Positions 1 through 12,536 of a stretch of 64,000 nucleotides of DNA are shown here, piece by piece (position 1 is the stretch's first letter; the number at the start of each line of letters is the position of its first letter). The DNA is from Saccharina japonica (lineage: Eukaryota > Sar > Phaeophyceae > Laminariales > Laminariaceae). The position numbers and the translations under genes were made by a program. Where the stretch lies: positions 446,613-510,612 of the forward strand of contig MEHQ01004583.1 in assembly GCA_008828725.1 (NCBI GenBank). Direction: 5' to 3'. The notes beneath the pieces are model-generated. The model was not told where the DNA came from. It saw only the letters and a program-made list of their open reading frames with translations, and ran no database searches.

Positions 1-1391
1 GCCCTCAAGCCCCCGCCAAGTACGCGATGAACAAACCATGGTAACTATTTGTACTGTCTCGTAGCAAAACGTATTATAAAGCAGCAGTAAGTAGACGTGT
101 GTCATGCAGTCCCTTGGGAAGTTGGGTAACAACCTCTCCATCGCTCGAACGCACAGCTGGCGCATTCTGTGAATAAAACGTTTTACAAGATTAGCTGCTG
201 TTCTTGAAAAACTACCTGATAATTAATTATAAGAACGTCATGCCAGGCGTGAGACCCTTCGGTCACATACTTCGAGCACATACTTCGAGCATATACATGT
301 AAGAGTACAGATATGTTTCAAGTGTCTGTGATGCTCGCGAGTTGTCTACCGGCAGAGCTCTATATACCCTAGCCTTCACCGCCTAACCATTGTTCTGTAC
401 AGACAACCAGTCCGAGACGGCTTGAAAGCCGGCGCGGCTTTCCCGTGTCTGGCTCGATTTATTTACGTAGTGAATGGTTCGCGTGTTGAAGGCTGTCTGC
501 AGTTCGATGTTCGATCTACAGTACCATGCTACAGTCAGTACTACGATCTGGCTAGCTGGGTCAAATGATGCAACGCACGATCCAACGACCAGAAACAATT
601 TCGGTTGTGACGTTGTGATGCCTTTTCACTGCTGCTGTGACTTTCCCTTCGATGACCGCTATACACTGCATGCAGCAGTAATAAGTACCCTTCTCACATG
701 CACCACCCAGCCTCGCCCTGTCTTCGTTAGCGACGGCGGCAGTCTCCACGCACCCTCGTAGTCTGCCTTATCGTGTCTCCTGGCTTGTGGCTTGTGGCGA
801 TCTCTGCTGATCGCTGACTGTCGATCATTGCCTTGCGGCTGAACTGCGTGCCCTCTATGCTATGCCGCATGAAACCGTCATTGAATAAATGACTACTCGT
901 GCTGAACAGCCTTCTTCTATGCTTGGTGTACGCGTCATGCGTCATGCGTACGTGGTATGGGTTCGTCTTGGTGCTTTATATGGCCACAGGACGGGCGGGC
1001 GGCGGGATGATTGGGATATGTGTATGATGAGGTTCCGCCGCGTTAGGGAAGAAAATGCGGCGTAATTGCGATGAAATGGCGGTTACTGATACTTCTGTAC
1101 TGTAACTGGTATGTTGTATGTACGACGTACGGGAAAAAATGTGACGTTTCGTCGAGCCGACTTCATGAGCAAGATGAACGGTAGTAGCTGAACAGGAACA
1201 CATGATGCCCGAGGCCCCAAGCACGCTCCGGTCCCAGTACTGCTGTGCCCCCATACGTTCATACTTTCTCGAGCCCTTCCTTGCCACCGCCTCGACAGCT
1301 GAGCCCTCGCAGTCACCGCAACTCGGTACGACAGCAGCAGCAGCAGCAGCAGCGCCAAACACACAATCTAGTCGGTTTGCTGCTGAGGATC
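1..1391. other. no gene recognised upstream of the first gene
   Basis: The open frames here are short, lack recognisable motifs and are broken on both strands. The last 60 bases before the first ATG contain a (CAG)n run. I see no convincing exon, RNA gene or transposon; promoter elements of the following gene presumably lie here, but none could be identified with confidence. Confidence 0.5.
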
Positions 1392-4300
1392 ATGTTGTCT
1401 CGTACCTCCTTGCTCTCGGCGGTGCTACTAGTGGGCGCAGCGACCGCCACGACGTTCTCTGAGACGATGTACTACAACGACGCTGCGTGCGAAGACTTGA
1501 ACAGCACCGAAATCGTCGATGGGGCATACGGTAAGAGCGTATCTCCCCTCCCCGCGGCGGTGGGAACCTTGTACTCCTTTTGGGTCGGTAACCATAAGCA
1601 CAGGCGTTGCATTGCTGGCTCATGCCTGTACTTGTAAACTGCTGTACGTAGCTTGTTCTGATGCATGCGAGAGCCACGAGAAGAAGAAGCGCAGCATGCG
1701 TTTTTGCATAACTCTCGTGTGCGTGCATACTCGTGTTCGTGCGCGCGTACACGTATCTTTCCCGGTCGGCTGTTGCTCCCTACTTTACTCTTCGGCAAGT
1801 AGACCGCTCCGCCGGAGAGCAGGGTGCCCCGTGTACAGGATACATAGCGAGCGGTGGCTGCCTCGCGATGGATTAAAATAACAGCCCGTCGTGTCATTGT
1901 CTATCTGCTTCGACTGCGCCTCAGACTATTATTATTGTGTTATTAGCAGAGCCCTAGGCCCCTTTCCTTTTTCCGGTTTCATATACCTTTCAAGAGTGTC
2001 GAGACGCGTCACTATTAATAGTGTACGAAGACGACTACGTAATATACGGTACTACTGTACGGCCGTACGTATGTACGTAGGTCAATTTTATTATTGGTCC
2101 CACAACAGTACGAGTTGTTCGGGAAAATCCCCGCTGCCTTTCGAAACCCGCAAGGCGTGTGAAGGGAGCTTATCTTCGAGTCACGGCCGACGGCAAAACA
2201 ACCGTGAACAACCAGACTCGTCCCACAACGGTACTACTGCTGTACGTACGTAGGGGGGGGGGGTTGGACACCAAACCTTTTCGACGATCGATGTAAAATT
2301 TCGTCTCGCAATCCCTCTTTCGTTCAGAACAGCAGATTGTTCGCTACATGCCCTTTGGGACCCCGAGAGAGAAATACAGCGACCAAACTTGACCAAACCA
2401 ATGATACGTGTGGTACTCGTACTGCTGTAGTATCAGCCGTCCGCCTACGTGCTGTAGTATCAGCCGTCCGCCTACGTACGAGCAGCATAAGATAAGCACC
2501 CACCAATCATACGGGTAGGACCATGTTGCTCCCGTGCCCGTGTTCGTTTACGACTCCTTACGTTGTAACAAACTCGGGCACTACGAGTACGTAAGTAGCT
2601 TTTATCGCCCCCCAATCACCACACACCAGTAGTAGTACGTACGTACGTACGTACGTACGTAAATAAATACAAAGTGAAGGCCAAAATTGCTTGCAATCAT
2701 CACCACTTTTCAGCGCCAATGATCCCCTCTGGTTGATTTCCATGAGAGGGTTACAATATCTTCCCTCCGAGGGGACTTTTGCTCCTCGGATGACGCGAAA
2801 ATTCAGTAGTAGAGCTTACCACTTTTTTCGAGATTTGGTCTGATTTGATTGGCTACGTAAGGGGCAGGGCTACGAGGGCTGGTCTGAATTGATTGGCTAA
2901 GGGTCAGGGCTAGGATTGGTCTCATTGGCTAAGAGTAAAGGGCTAGGATTGGTCTGATTTGATTGGCTAAGGGCCAGTGCTAGGGTTTGTCTGATTTGAT
3001 TGGTTAAGGGTCAGGGCTAGGGTTGGTCTGATTGGCTTAGTTAGGGTTAGGGTCAGAGCTAGGGTTAGTTATTTTCGTCTCGTGCCCAGCATGTAGCAAC
3101 CTTTTTCTCGACTAAGTGGTATCATAAGCAACCCTCCGAACACTACGAGTATTCCCAAAAGTCGGGTTTTTTTAGTGCACCATTTTTTTCAAGCTCCTCG
3201 CGTTTCGCGATGATTTTTGGGACCCGATAAACATTAATTTGCACTTCGCTACCACGATCGGTCGTTGCATGAAACCCCTGTAATTTTCTATTACACGCTG
3301 TTTTTTCTGTGCTGTTACCAGGTACCAGGTGTGTATTATATGCATACGTATGTGTTGTTCGTTATGTACAGTAGGTAATTGTGCACGCTCTTTCTTGCCC
3401 GTGAGTCAATAAACAGAGGTCACTTCCCTAGGAAAAGCATGTAAACGTAAGCACACGTGAAGAGGTGATTTCTTCTCTTCGCACAAAAGACGGAGGGTAC
3501 GCAACGTAGGCGGGAGTGGGGAGAGGGTGGGGGGGGATTACGTAGCAACAAGCACAACCTTACTAAAACAAATACGTATTGTAAGTTGAAAAGGGTGTGC
3601 AGGGTATAATACTGCAACCAGGGGTATATACTCGAATAGATATATATATATACTTCGTATACATATGAAAAAGGACACGTACTTCATTTTCATGCATGGC
3701 CGTAGTCGTATGACCATAGACCCTCGCACCCTTACAATGCCGGGACGGAGCATGTCGGGTTTTCACCGACCAGGCAGACATTGCTAGCACCAAGCGCGAA
3801 GCGCCGTGAGGTGTTGGGCAAGTCGCATGAAGGGTGAGCTGCATCCTACTAAGAACCACCTCTGAGGCGGACTTGCATATGGATGACAGTTTCAATGAGT
3901 TAATTTAATTTATGGTGTGGCCACTTCCTGAGACAGCAATGGGAGCACTATGTCACTGCCTCGTGGGTGCCTTACCATATACTCACTACGTGAATACGAG
4001 CATTCCCCTTGTGCGGACCAAAGGTTCTCCACCCCGCACAAATAATCTAACTCGACCGCCAGCCTTGGTGAACGCCAAAAAAAAAAGTCGGTACCCTGGT
4101 TTTCTAGCCCACGCAGTGAGAGGCGTGTTTGACAGCGTCGTCGCCAACCGACGCCAACCCAACCTATAAAAATATATTATATTTATAGGGGGGCGGGGGG
4201 GGGGTGAGGTATAAATCGAAATCAAGTAAACCCAATTATAAAACCTGTCATTTATTTTCATGTTCGTACAGAGAAATATCACCTTTTCTAGTTTGTTTTT

Positions 4301-6977
4301 CTCATTCTGACCTTGGGAAGGAGCGCGCTTGTAGGCAATTTTCTCATTTTTGTCGCGTGTATATACTGTACTGCCAATACTATCATATCATAATGATACG
4401 TACTTAATTATTGAACGTGGCAAATCGCTACCTCCCTCCCTCCCTCCCTCCCTCCTTCCCTCGCTTTGCTTTCCGGTGCCTACTCCAGGCATGAGCGGGC
4501 TGGATGCCTACGGCGATTGCACCAACCTGACGAGCTACGGCCAGTCGTACAAGTCGAGCATGTACGAGTGTGCCGACAACGGCGCAACGCTGAGCTTCTA
4601 CGAGAGCGACTCTTGCACCGGCGACGCACTTACGTCGAGCGAGGTCTCGAACAACACTTGCATCGACGGCCAGATCGAACGCTGCTCGTCTGAAGGTGAC
4701 AGAACGTAGTGTGGGCGGAGTGGGGGGGGCGGTTGCCGTTATATAGTGCCAATATTGCTGGTTGAGTCTGTGCCGGTTGCCCGCTACCATGACATACGAG
4801 TAGTGCCTGTGGGGTCGCTTGGCACAGACAGATGGGATTCGCCACGTGTGGTATGTACGTACTGCAGTGCTTGGCGTAAACTAATAGTGCCGGCCACCGC
4901 TACGTATAGCACATACTGTAGTGACGGTGTTGTTGGTGGAGTAGTGCCGGCTGCCGCTATAGAGGTTCCACTACTGCTGTATGTAGATACGTAGGTCGAT
5001 AGATATAGACACACGGAGATATACGTAGATAGCGATGATGATGATCATCATCATCATCAGCAGCAGCATCATCATCATGGTCATGATGATGACGATGATC
5101 TGAAAGAAACAAACGGCGTGGGCGCCCTCGGGTTGTTTTACTGTTGTGTTTTACGTTCCCTTTTTGAAATTATTGCGTTACGTACATACACTGTAGGCTC
5201 GTTTTGCCCGTCCGCCTCGTGTCCGTCGTACGCGACATGACATTGTCATGGAATGGCATGGAATCGAGTGATACGGGGCTTCCAAGCACACGCGCGGTAT
5301 GCAAGTTTCCTCAGGACTCAGGACACATACAGCACGCCTCGAGTACTAGAAACTGTCTGGTACGTACGTATATATACGACGAGTGAACACGTGAACCACT
5401 ACGATGGACTCAGAAAAGCGTGAGCCAATAAGATGGACTCAGAATATCGCGAGCCAATAAGATGGACTCAGAAAACCGTGAGCCACTAAGATGGACTCAG
5501 AGAAGCGGAAGACAAAAAAACGTTCGCGCTCCAACGTTTGCTTGTCCGAGCGTCTCGGCAGTTACATAAACAAAAGACGCCCTCAAACCGCTCACAAAGG
5601 CTCATTTTAGCCAGAAACCGCGCGAGCAGCGTACTTCGGTAACGTGAGAAAAAGGGGTACTTCCAACCCACTCTACGACAGACACGGTACAGTAGCGCTT
5701 CTCTTTTCTGCACAGCACTTTTTCTTTCCGAATTTGTCGCGGTGTTGAGTGCGGGGATTCCCCCCGGTAGAACTGCCCCCTGCTTCGGGGCAGGAAGTAT
5801 CATCCAATCCAATGCATGTATATACGATGAATGATAGACGGCGGCACAAAAGTAATCCAACATCACCGTGCTACTTTCAAGGGTCGTCGAGAGGTTAGCC
5901 GCTGCGTGCGGCGCACGTTCGTTCGCGCTACGAAGCCATAGAAGCAGGCCGACACTGTACTACTACGAGTAGCCATCGGTCTTGGCTGTGAGACATGCCA
6001 GGCGCGATCGAAGTGCGTACCTCGGTGCCCCTACCGTAGACCCTCCCATGCCCAGTTCCTACCGTATGTCGTAGCCAATAGATTGATCGATTCGATGCAG
6101 TAACACCACCCCTTCAGATACAACAGGATAACTATCGTACGTGCTAGCAAGTGAGCGGCTCTAACATAAAACATACGTCACCAATGTTCTGCTGCTGCTG
6201 CTGTTGCTGCCCCACCTGCCCCGGGTTTGTACAGACTTGGAGTGGGATATTTCCCCCGACTGGATGGTGGACGTCGTCTTCTACACGGACGCATCCTGCA
6301 GCACAGCGAGCGGTGTAGTCGGCGAGTACACCATGGAAGAAGTCCTAGCACTAGAGGGGATGGACTCCTGCCAATCCATGGGCGGCTTCTCCTCCGGCTC
6401 CTCTTCCTCCTCCGGTGGCGGCAGCGGCGGCAGCGGCGGCAGCTCCGGTGGCTCCTCCAACGGCACTACCTCCTCCGCTGCCTCCGCCAACTCCACCGCG
6501 TCTTCCAACTCCACCGCGTCTTCCAACTCCACCGCGTCTTCTAACTCCACCAGCTCCGCCGGCACCTCCGGCTCCGCTAGCGTCCCCACCTCCTCCGGCT
6601 CCTCGGGTTTCTCGGGCTCCTCCGGCTCTTCTTCTTCTGGTGCTAACTTGGCGCTCCAGTGCATCGACGGCACGATCGGGATGGTCATGTTCGAGGGAGA
6701 CGACGCCACGTGCTCGAACGGGCTCACGGGGGCCTCGAAGAGCGAGTTCGGCTGCTTGCCCTCCATCTTCGAGGAGGGGGCTTACATGATGACCACCTGC
6801 TCGGGGACGTCGGCTGCGGACAGCGACGACGACGCCGCCGACGACGACGACACCACCTCCGGCGGAGCTTCGTCCTTCCCTCTCGCAGCCGCCGGCGGGG
6901 GTGGTGGTTCCTTCGCGTGGTCGATCGCAGCCGCCACCGCCGCCGCCGCTACCGGGCTCGCCTCTGTTCTTGGCTGA
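1392..6977 (+). CDS. secreted Cys-module, Ser/Gly-rich protein with GPI-type C-terminus (3 exons)
   Basis: Exons 1392-1530, 4489-4695 and 6235-6977 join with both introns in phase 1, giving about 362 residues. The start ATG opens a signal peptide (MLSRTSLLSAVLLVGAATA). The mature part has a short Cys module seen four times: an aromatic/hydrophobic stretch, then Phe/Tyr-x-Asp and a Cys (MYYNDAAC, SFYESDSC, VFYTDASC, MFEGDDATC). Two copies are preceded by Cys-x-Asp-Asn/Gly. Between modules 3 and 4 lies a linker of about 90 residues of Ser, Gly, Asn, Thr and Ala with N-glycosylation-like Asn-Ser-Thr repeats. After an Asp-rich stretch the tail is small residues followed by a hydrophobic Ala/Gly helix ending at the stop, which fits a GPI-anchor signal. 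Donors are GTAAGA and GTGACA; acceptors end CTCCAG and GTACAG. No family is recognised. A cell-surface or wall role is inference from the targeting signals only. Confidence 0.75.
2636..2662. repeat. (ACGT)n microsatellite in intron 1
   Basis: A perfect ACGT tetranucleotide run. Short TACGTACG blocks recur throughout the window's non-coding DNA, for example near 46.63 kb and 47.43 kb. Confidence 0.85.
2826..3075 (+). repeat. about 38-bp degenerate tandem repeat ending in TTAGGG-like units
   Basis: Five to six degenerate copies of a unit built on TCTGATTTGATTGGCTAAGG and GGTCAGGGCTAGG. The array ends in TTAGGGTTAGGGTC and AGGGTTAG, which resembles interstitial telomeric sequence. It lies in intron 1 of the secreted-protein gene. 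Confidence 0.7.
3690..4172 (+). mobile_element. dispersed repeat family 1, near-complete copy
   Basis: A unit of about 480 bp starting with CATGGCCGTAGTCGTATGAC and ending in CCAACCGACGCCAACC then AACCTATAAA. It is followed by a G-tract at about 4188-4204. The same ordered blocks recur at 26.4, 36.7-37.7, 41.2-41.8, 50.0, 62.4, 63.2 and 63.9 kb in both orientations. Openings seen in some frames do not hold between copies, so it looks non-autonomous. TE class is unknown. Confidence 0.7.
4433..4470 (+). repeat. (CCCT)n microsatellite forming the pyrimidine tract of exon 2
   Basis: About nine CTCC/CCCT units end roughly 20 bases before the exon 2 acceptor at 4488/4489, exactly where a polypyrimidine tract is expected. 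Confidence 0.75.
5035..5102. repeat. GAT/ATC triplet palindrome
   Basis: Runs of GAT are followed by ATC and CAG and then CAT/GAT again, giving a self-complementary triplet block able to fold as a hairpin. It lies in intron 2 of the secreted-protein gene. Confidence 0.75.
5399..5512 (+). repeat. about 34-bp tandem repeat, four units
   Basis: Unit core GATGGACTCAGAAAA then GCGTGAGCCAATAA, repeated about four times with few changes. Intronic. Confidence 0.8.
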
Positions 6978-7059
6978 GTCGCCGAGCTTGGCTGTGTTGG
7001 GCGTGTGAAGCTATACATATGTGTGCAGCACAAGCAAGTAGGAGTGGCAGATGACACCT

Positions 7060-8886
7060 GTGTATGAATGTTGGTGGTGTTCAGAGGGGGGGGGGGGGCG
7101 GCTATGTGCCGGGACCCTTGTACTTATGTCCCTTGTACCCATGTACGTACAAAATCTTACGAAGTGGTGATATATACCGGACGTGGGGCTATGTGCCGGC
7201 ACCCTTGTACTTATGTCCCTTGTATCTATGTACTTACAAAGCGGTGATATATTGATATATACCGGACGTCGGCGAGACGTAGTGCTTTATAGTCAATCTC
7301 AGAGTGTGAAGCATTGGAAAGGGGGCGGGCGGGTAGTAGTGGAAAAAAATGCATGTTAATATCGGGGCGGCTTCTTACCGTCGTGAGCTGAACCCGTCGC
7401 GTTTCGTTATCCAGCGCACCCCAAAGCTGGCCTGGGTGAAATGATTAATATTGTATGCTGGGTTTAACGGGCTGTTTAAAGTGTCTATACATATACATTA
7501 CTTTTGTACGACGTTGATTGAATGTCGGATGGTGTTGCTGTACGCCCTCCCCCCCCAGGTAGCGTCGTTTGTTTTCAAACGCAAGCACCAGTCGGGTTCA
7601 AGATTTGTTTTGTTTTTCCGGTGTAATATCATGCAGCAGGCGCTCTGGGCGCACCTGGCTGTAACATTGGCAAAAATAAGGCACGGGCTGAACCTGCACC
7701 CGCCGTGCGAGTATTCTAAAAACAATTTTTACGTTCTTCGGCAATTGATTTGGTGATCGTGCGCTGGCTCCACAGCTAGCTATCGACAGGCAAATAAAAG
7801 GTTCATTTCCACGAACTATTTTTTCATTAATAATGGCTGCCTCCTATTATGTTGACTGCATTTGAGAGGGAATGACAAAGGTCGGCATCGCAGCGCCCCC
7901 GCCTTGAGCTTCAAAGCTACAACAACTCTCGCTTTTCTCTCGTCCGAGTTTTGCTGCTACGTACCCGCGACGTTTACGTAGTGACGTGGTAAGCGGACGA
8001 CAGACTCCGCACGCTCTCCTCCAGAATTTCCTTTTGTTCTTCCCTCTCCGCATTTTCTTGTCCCCGACTCGTGATTTAATCAATCGGGTGGTGGACGAAA
8101 AGGGGCTCGTGGTTTTTTCCTCAGGCCAATAACTTCTGTAACTGCTCGATGCGTTTTCTCGTCTACTTGAGAGTATACAGATATATGCTTACAGCAGTAG
8201 TTAGTGTACATACATATATGTTCAAGCTTGTCTCGCTGTCACTTTTCCTTTCATTTTTGATACGCGCAACGTACTGCAGTGTGCGGTTCATTGTCCCATT
8301 CGTAGTCTATGCTACTACCCTTGTCATCCAAGTATCACTGTTTTGTAACATGAAGGAGCGGCTTCAGCGTTGATCACTCATAACCACTCCGAACCAAGAA
8401 AATCGCGGCGGCGACCAAACAAAAAGCCCCATCTGCACACAAAGACTTGTACTACTAATATACTATTAATTCTCCCTTCTCTTCTGCACCTTTTCGTCGG
8501 GCGTGAACTGTTTCTATTCATAACAACTCCAATTTTGCTGTCTAAATGTTGTTATCAGATTTGTTTTTCGTCTCTGGTCTTTGTTTATCCCGCCTTCCAT
8601 TATGGGAACACTTTTGACAGTGAATATAATACCTGGTATTTCACTATCAAGATTCGACCCTCCCCGCTGCTGCTGCTGCTGCTGCTGCACATGCGCGACA
8701 TACGAACACGACACCCGCAACAAACGCAGGCAATGAAGCGACTATAGTTCCAATCATACCAGCGGGTACGTGCAGAGCAAAGCGAGTTGTAAAAAAGCAA
8801 ACTCAATTATTTTCCACTTATTTTTTTCCATCACAATTTTTACCATAATATCATATTTGCCCCTTTTTTTTGTCCCTCCCTCCTAT
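7060..8886. other. intergenic spacer with a two-unit tandem repeat
   Basis: No gene was found. At about 7100-7268 a unit of about 90 bp (core CCCTTGTACTTATGTCCCTT, then TGATATATACCGGACGT) occurs twice in tandem after a G11 run. A (CTG)6 run lies near 8.67 kb. The rest shows only short frames without motifs. Confidence 0.55.
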
Positions 8887-9365
8887 TAACTAGTCGTAAC
8901 TCAGATTCGGGGTCACGCCTGATAGTAGCATGGACTTCTCTCCTGTCCCCAATACGTACGGTTCGTGCCGTGTGCCTTTATCGTGAGAAAACTTCAGCAA
9001 TTTCTTCCCTCGCCGGCTCGCGTCGAATTGTGCCTACCCGCGCTAGGCGCCTCACCGCTTAATTGAATCCTTTTCTTTTTTTTGTTTTTACTTTTTGCAC
9101 GAGAAAACAAATCAGAAAAAAAAAAGAAAAAAAAAAATTGTTTTGTGCTATATACGTCGTATATCATCCAGCGATCACAACAGTGTTCCGATTGTTTTTC
9201 CATTCTGACCATTTTTAGATAGTTATTAGGTATCGAAAATATATTTTTCGGACGCCCTTTTTTTGCAAGTAAATATAATATCGCCCCGGGTGGGATTCGA
9301 ACTCCAGGACCAATACTATAATAGTGGCATTCGAGGGTAGCCACTAGTAGACCACCGGGGCGACC
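8887..9365 (-). mobile_element. tRNA-derived SINE, copy 1
   Basis: Read on the minus strand it begins with a tRNA-like head. An A-box-like GGTGGTCTACTAGTGG lies near 9350 and a B-box-like GGAGTTCGAATCCCA near 9298. A body of about 350 bp follows, ending in TCTGAGTTACGACTAG. An AT-rich stretch at about 9060-9130 appears inserted or expanded. Related copies lie at 28.2-28.4, 34.4-34.7, 45.25 and (partial, opposite orientation) 56.7 kb. The B-box match and shared body support a Pol III SINE; the family name is unknown. Confidence 0.7.
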
Positions 9366-10600
9366 AATGGCATGGCTCGGTAGGCCCGGATGCTTTTAGT
9401 GGTCAACTTTTTTCAAGTCCTATTGTGTCGACTGGAGGTGCTAAGGGTATATACCCGCCGTGTCACCCCTCGACGCACAGCGTTTCGACCTCAAGCCCTT
9501 TTGCTCTCAGTACAACAGTATACCCCCCCCCCCCAAGGAATAAGAAAAACCTGATAAAAATAAACGAGGCTCACGTTATGTGCGACGCTATTATCGTACG
9601 TATGCGAGTTGGGTTGAGAGTTCGAGCTCAGCGGCGAACGCTACGTACACCAAACCCTACCTGGTACACAATAGCCTATCTATGTTCTCAAGGCTGTTCA
9701 GGGGTGGGGTCACAATATGGTTACTAGCAGGTTCGCTCAGGTTACGTACGTATACCAGGTATATACGAAACAGTAGTAGCTGATTATTTTGTTGGCGGGC
9801 CCATACAAGACCAGACACTCTCCTCGTGCGGTAAAGGGGAAAAGGAAACGGCACTGGATCCTATACACAGATAAAGCCAGGACGTATGGTACATACGAGG
9901 AGCGGTCATATAATTGCGCCTCACATTGGCCAACCCCAGATGCGTACTCGCATCTGTTGTTGTTGTCTTCACATTAAAAACCGTGCCGGTCTCTCTATCC
10001 AGTACCTCCATCTGTCCGTACTAATCCAACACTTGACACGGTCGATTCCCGTGGTCACAGGCTAACTTACCCAAAAAAGGTATACTGAAATAAAAGTGGA
10101 ACCCGAAGGGTCCGCAAAGCGATCAAAGCCAGTCAAAAACAGATAGTCTGGAGCCCTCCGCTCCCCTCTACACGCTATGTGAAGGTAAAAATAAAAATGG
10201 AAAAGTCAACATCACCAATCGGGGGTACACGCCCCCTGATTCTATCTTGGTGCCCCTATAATGCCGGGGTGTTCCGTGCCGGGTTCACGCCGGTCAGGCA
10301 AACAAATCGAGTCCTCCACCCCGATTATAAACGCAGACATGATACGGGGGAAGGGAACTATGGTCCCGTGTGACTGATGTACCCCCGGCCTGCGAGCAGT
10401 GTAACTGCAAAAGGTCAAAAGCAACGAAGGGAAAAAGACGAAGACACAGACAAAGAGACAAGTCAAAAGTACAAGCAAACACTCACACAGACAAGACCGC
10501 AGAGACAACACATTGACACGTCATCCCGAGGGGGTGGTGCAATGGTGCGGCGGTGGGGGGGAGGGGGAAAAATAACAAAACAAACAAACAAACAAACAAA
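9366..10600. other. spacer downstream of the LINE open frame
   Basis: No gene was found. At 10567-10600 there is an (AAAC)n run, read as (GTTT)n on the LINE sense strand just after its stop codon; it may be the LINE 3' tail. The sequence at about 10080-10380 could be LINE 3' untranslated DNA or unrelated. I cannot tell. Confidence 0.45.
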
Positions 10601-10613
10601 CAGCCCAGGACAG

Positions 10614-12533
10614 TCAATCCGGCACATATCGCGCCACTCGGTCCGCCATTTCTCGCTTGTTTCTTTCCCTCGCCGATTCGCCCTTCTTCCGCACCCCTCC
10701 CGTCCCGTTGGTTCTTGGTGTCTCTTTGTTGTTGCTGCGCTCTTTTTCTCGCTCGGTCGCTCGTTTCCGGCTAGCCTCCTCTTCTTCCTTGTGCCAGGAA
10801 GTCATAAACCTCTCAGCTCCCTGCAGCACTCCCTTGTACCACTGCCTTCCTCCCTTCACCTTCGCTGCTTCCGCCCAAACTGAATTCGGGATTCCGAAGA
10901 CACGTCTCTGGTCGTCCGTAGAGCCGTGCGTAGCTCCGAACGCTTTGAAGTCGTCCTTCAGGCACGTCTGCCAGTTCCGCTCCGGGCACCCCGCGCCCGG
11001 GTCCTTCCCCCCCACCAGCTCCCCGAACATCAGTCGTTTCGGGAGTCGCCCGTCTGGCTGCCTTGCCACGGCCCCCGCGAACAGTAGGCGCCGTTGCCGG
11101 ACAGTGGCTTCCACGCTCTGGCACCCGACCCTCTTCAGGGCCTGGGCGTAGGACAGCTGCCGGTAGGTGCCTTGCTTGCGCTGGTACCCAATAACTCGCA
11201 GCAGCAGCCGGTGGTGTATCGTCCGCAGCAGTCGGTAGTGGTCGCGACGTGGGGCCCATGTCATGCAACCGTACAGCAGTGCCTCCATCGCCTCCGCTTG
11301 AAGCAGGCGGGCCTTGAGTCGAAACGGTGCTCCCGGCCTATCGAAGAGCTCCGGGCCATACCTCCTGACGCACGCCGACGCTGCTCTGCTCCTGAAGTTG
11401 ATCTCCCGGGTGAGGTCGCCCTGTTCGTTGACGAGGCCGCCCAGGTACCGGAACTCGTGGGTTTGGGTGTATTTCTGCCCCGCTGCTTCGATTATCAGCG
11501 GCGGCGGGGGCGGTGTTGGCTGCTTCTCCTTTACGCGCATCAGGAGAGTCTCCGTCTTCTTCTCCGACACCGTCAGCCCGAACTCCCCAAACACCTGCAC
11601 GATAATGGTCATCATCCTCGCCAGTCCGTCGGCGGACCTCGATACAACGCCGGCGTCATCGGCATACAGCATCCCCCACACCGCCCTCCGTACGCGGTCG
11701 AGTGGTGTCTCCGTCCCCGCTCCCGTCTCCTCCTTCAGGAACACTAGGTTCTGCATGATACCATCGTCCTCGCTGAATCGTACGATAACGACCTCTAGGG
11801 CCGCGGCGAAGAAAACGTTGAACAGCAGTGGGGACAGCACACACCCTTGTCGCAAGCCTTGCGTGACCAAGAACCAGTCCGACAGTTCTCCATCGTCCAT
11901 GCGCACCCGGGCCCGCATTCCGTCGTGGAATTGGCGGATGACGGCGACCATCTCCGCAGGAACCCCGGCCCTGGCCAGCACCTTCCATAGCAGCTCTCGG
12001 TCCACCGAGTCATAGGCCTTCTGTAGGTCGACGAAGCACATGTAGAGCGGTATTCTCCTTCTCCGCCCTAGTTCCTGGAGTCGGCGCACGACGAACAGCA
12101 TGCATACTGTGGATCGACCAGGTCGGAAGCCGCACTGTTCCTCCGGAAGGATGTTGTTGGCTTCACAGAAGGCGCTTAGGCGGTTGGTGATGAGTTTGGC
12201 GGGGACTTTGCCTACGTGCGATAGTAGCGAGATCCCCCTGAAGTTGTTGCAGTTGGACCGGTCGCCCTTCTTGTACAGCACTTTGATGGTTGCATCCTTC
12301 CACTCTTGCGGGATCTCTCCTCCGTTCCACACGTCGACAAGGATGGTATGAAGGCGCTCCAGGACGACGGGTTCGTCGTCATCGATCTTGAGCAACTCGG
12401 CAGGGAGGGAGTCATGGCCGGGTGCCTTCCAGTTCTGCAGGCCTTTCGTTGCCCGTTCCACCTCCTCGAGGTCTGGCGCCGCTCCCAACCGTCGGGTGGC
12501 TCCGCATCTATGACATGGTAATTTGTGCTTACG
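10614..12533 (-). mobile_element. non-LTR retrotransposon (LINE) reverse transcriptase, 5'-truncated
   Basis: One uninterrupted frame of about 630 codons. Motifs in order: [15 protein letters not shown] near the start, GFRPGRSTV, the catalytic-Asp block [27 protein letters not shown] and the active-site box YADD. A maturase-like thumb follows with [20 protein letters not shown] and a basic Arg/Lys/Glu-rich tail. These are reverse transcriptase hallmarks of LINE ORF2. The frame has no ATG at its 5' end and meets a stop at 12534-12536. No apurinic endonuclease domain is present, so the copy is 5'-truncated, as is usual for LINEs. The RT itself shows no frameshift or stop, which suggests a fairly recent insertion. 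The clade is not assigned. Confidence 0.85.
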
Positions 12534-12536
12534 TTA

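Noticed and set aside
9290..9365. Standalone tRNA gene on the minus strand
   Set aside because: The head has box-like motifs but poor arm pairing, is continuous with a repeated body and recurs at other loci, so a SINE explains it better.
11094..12351. Plus-strand frames opposite the LINE
   Set aside because: Antisense shadows of the reverse transcriptase frame, without motifs.
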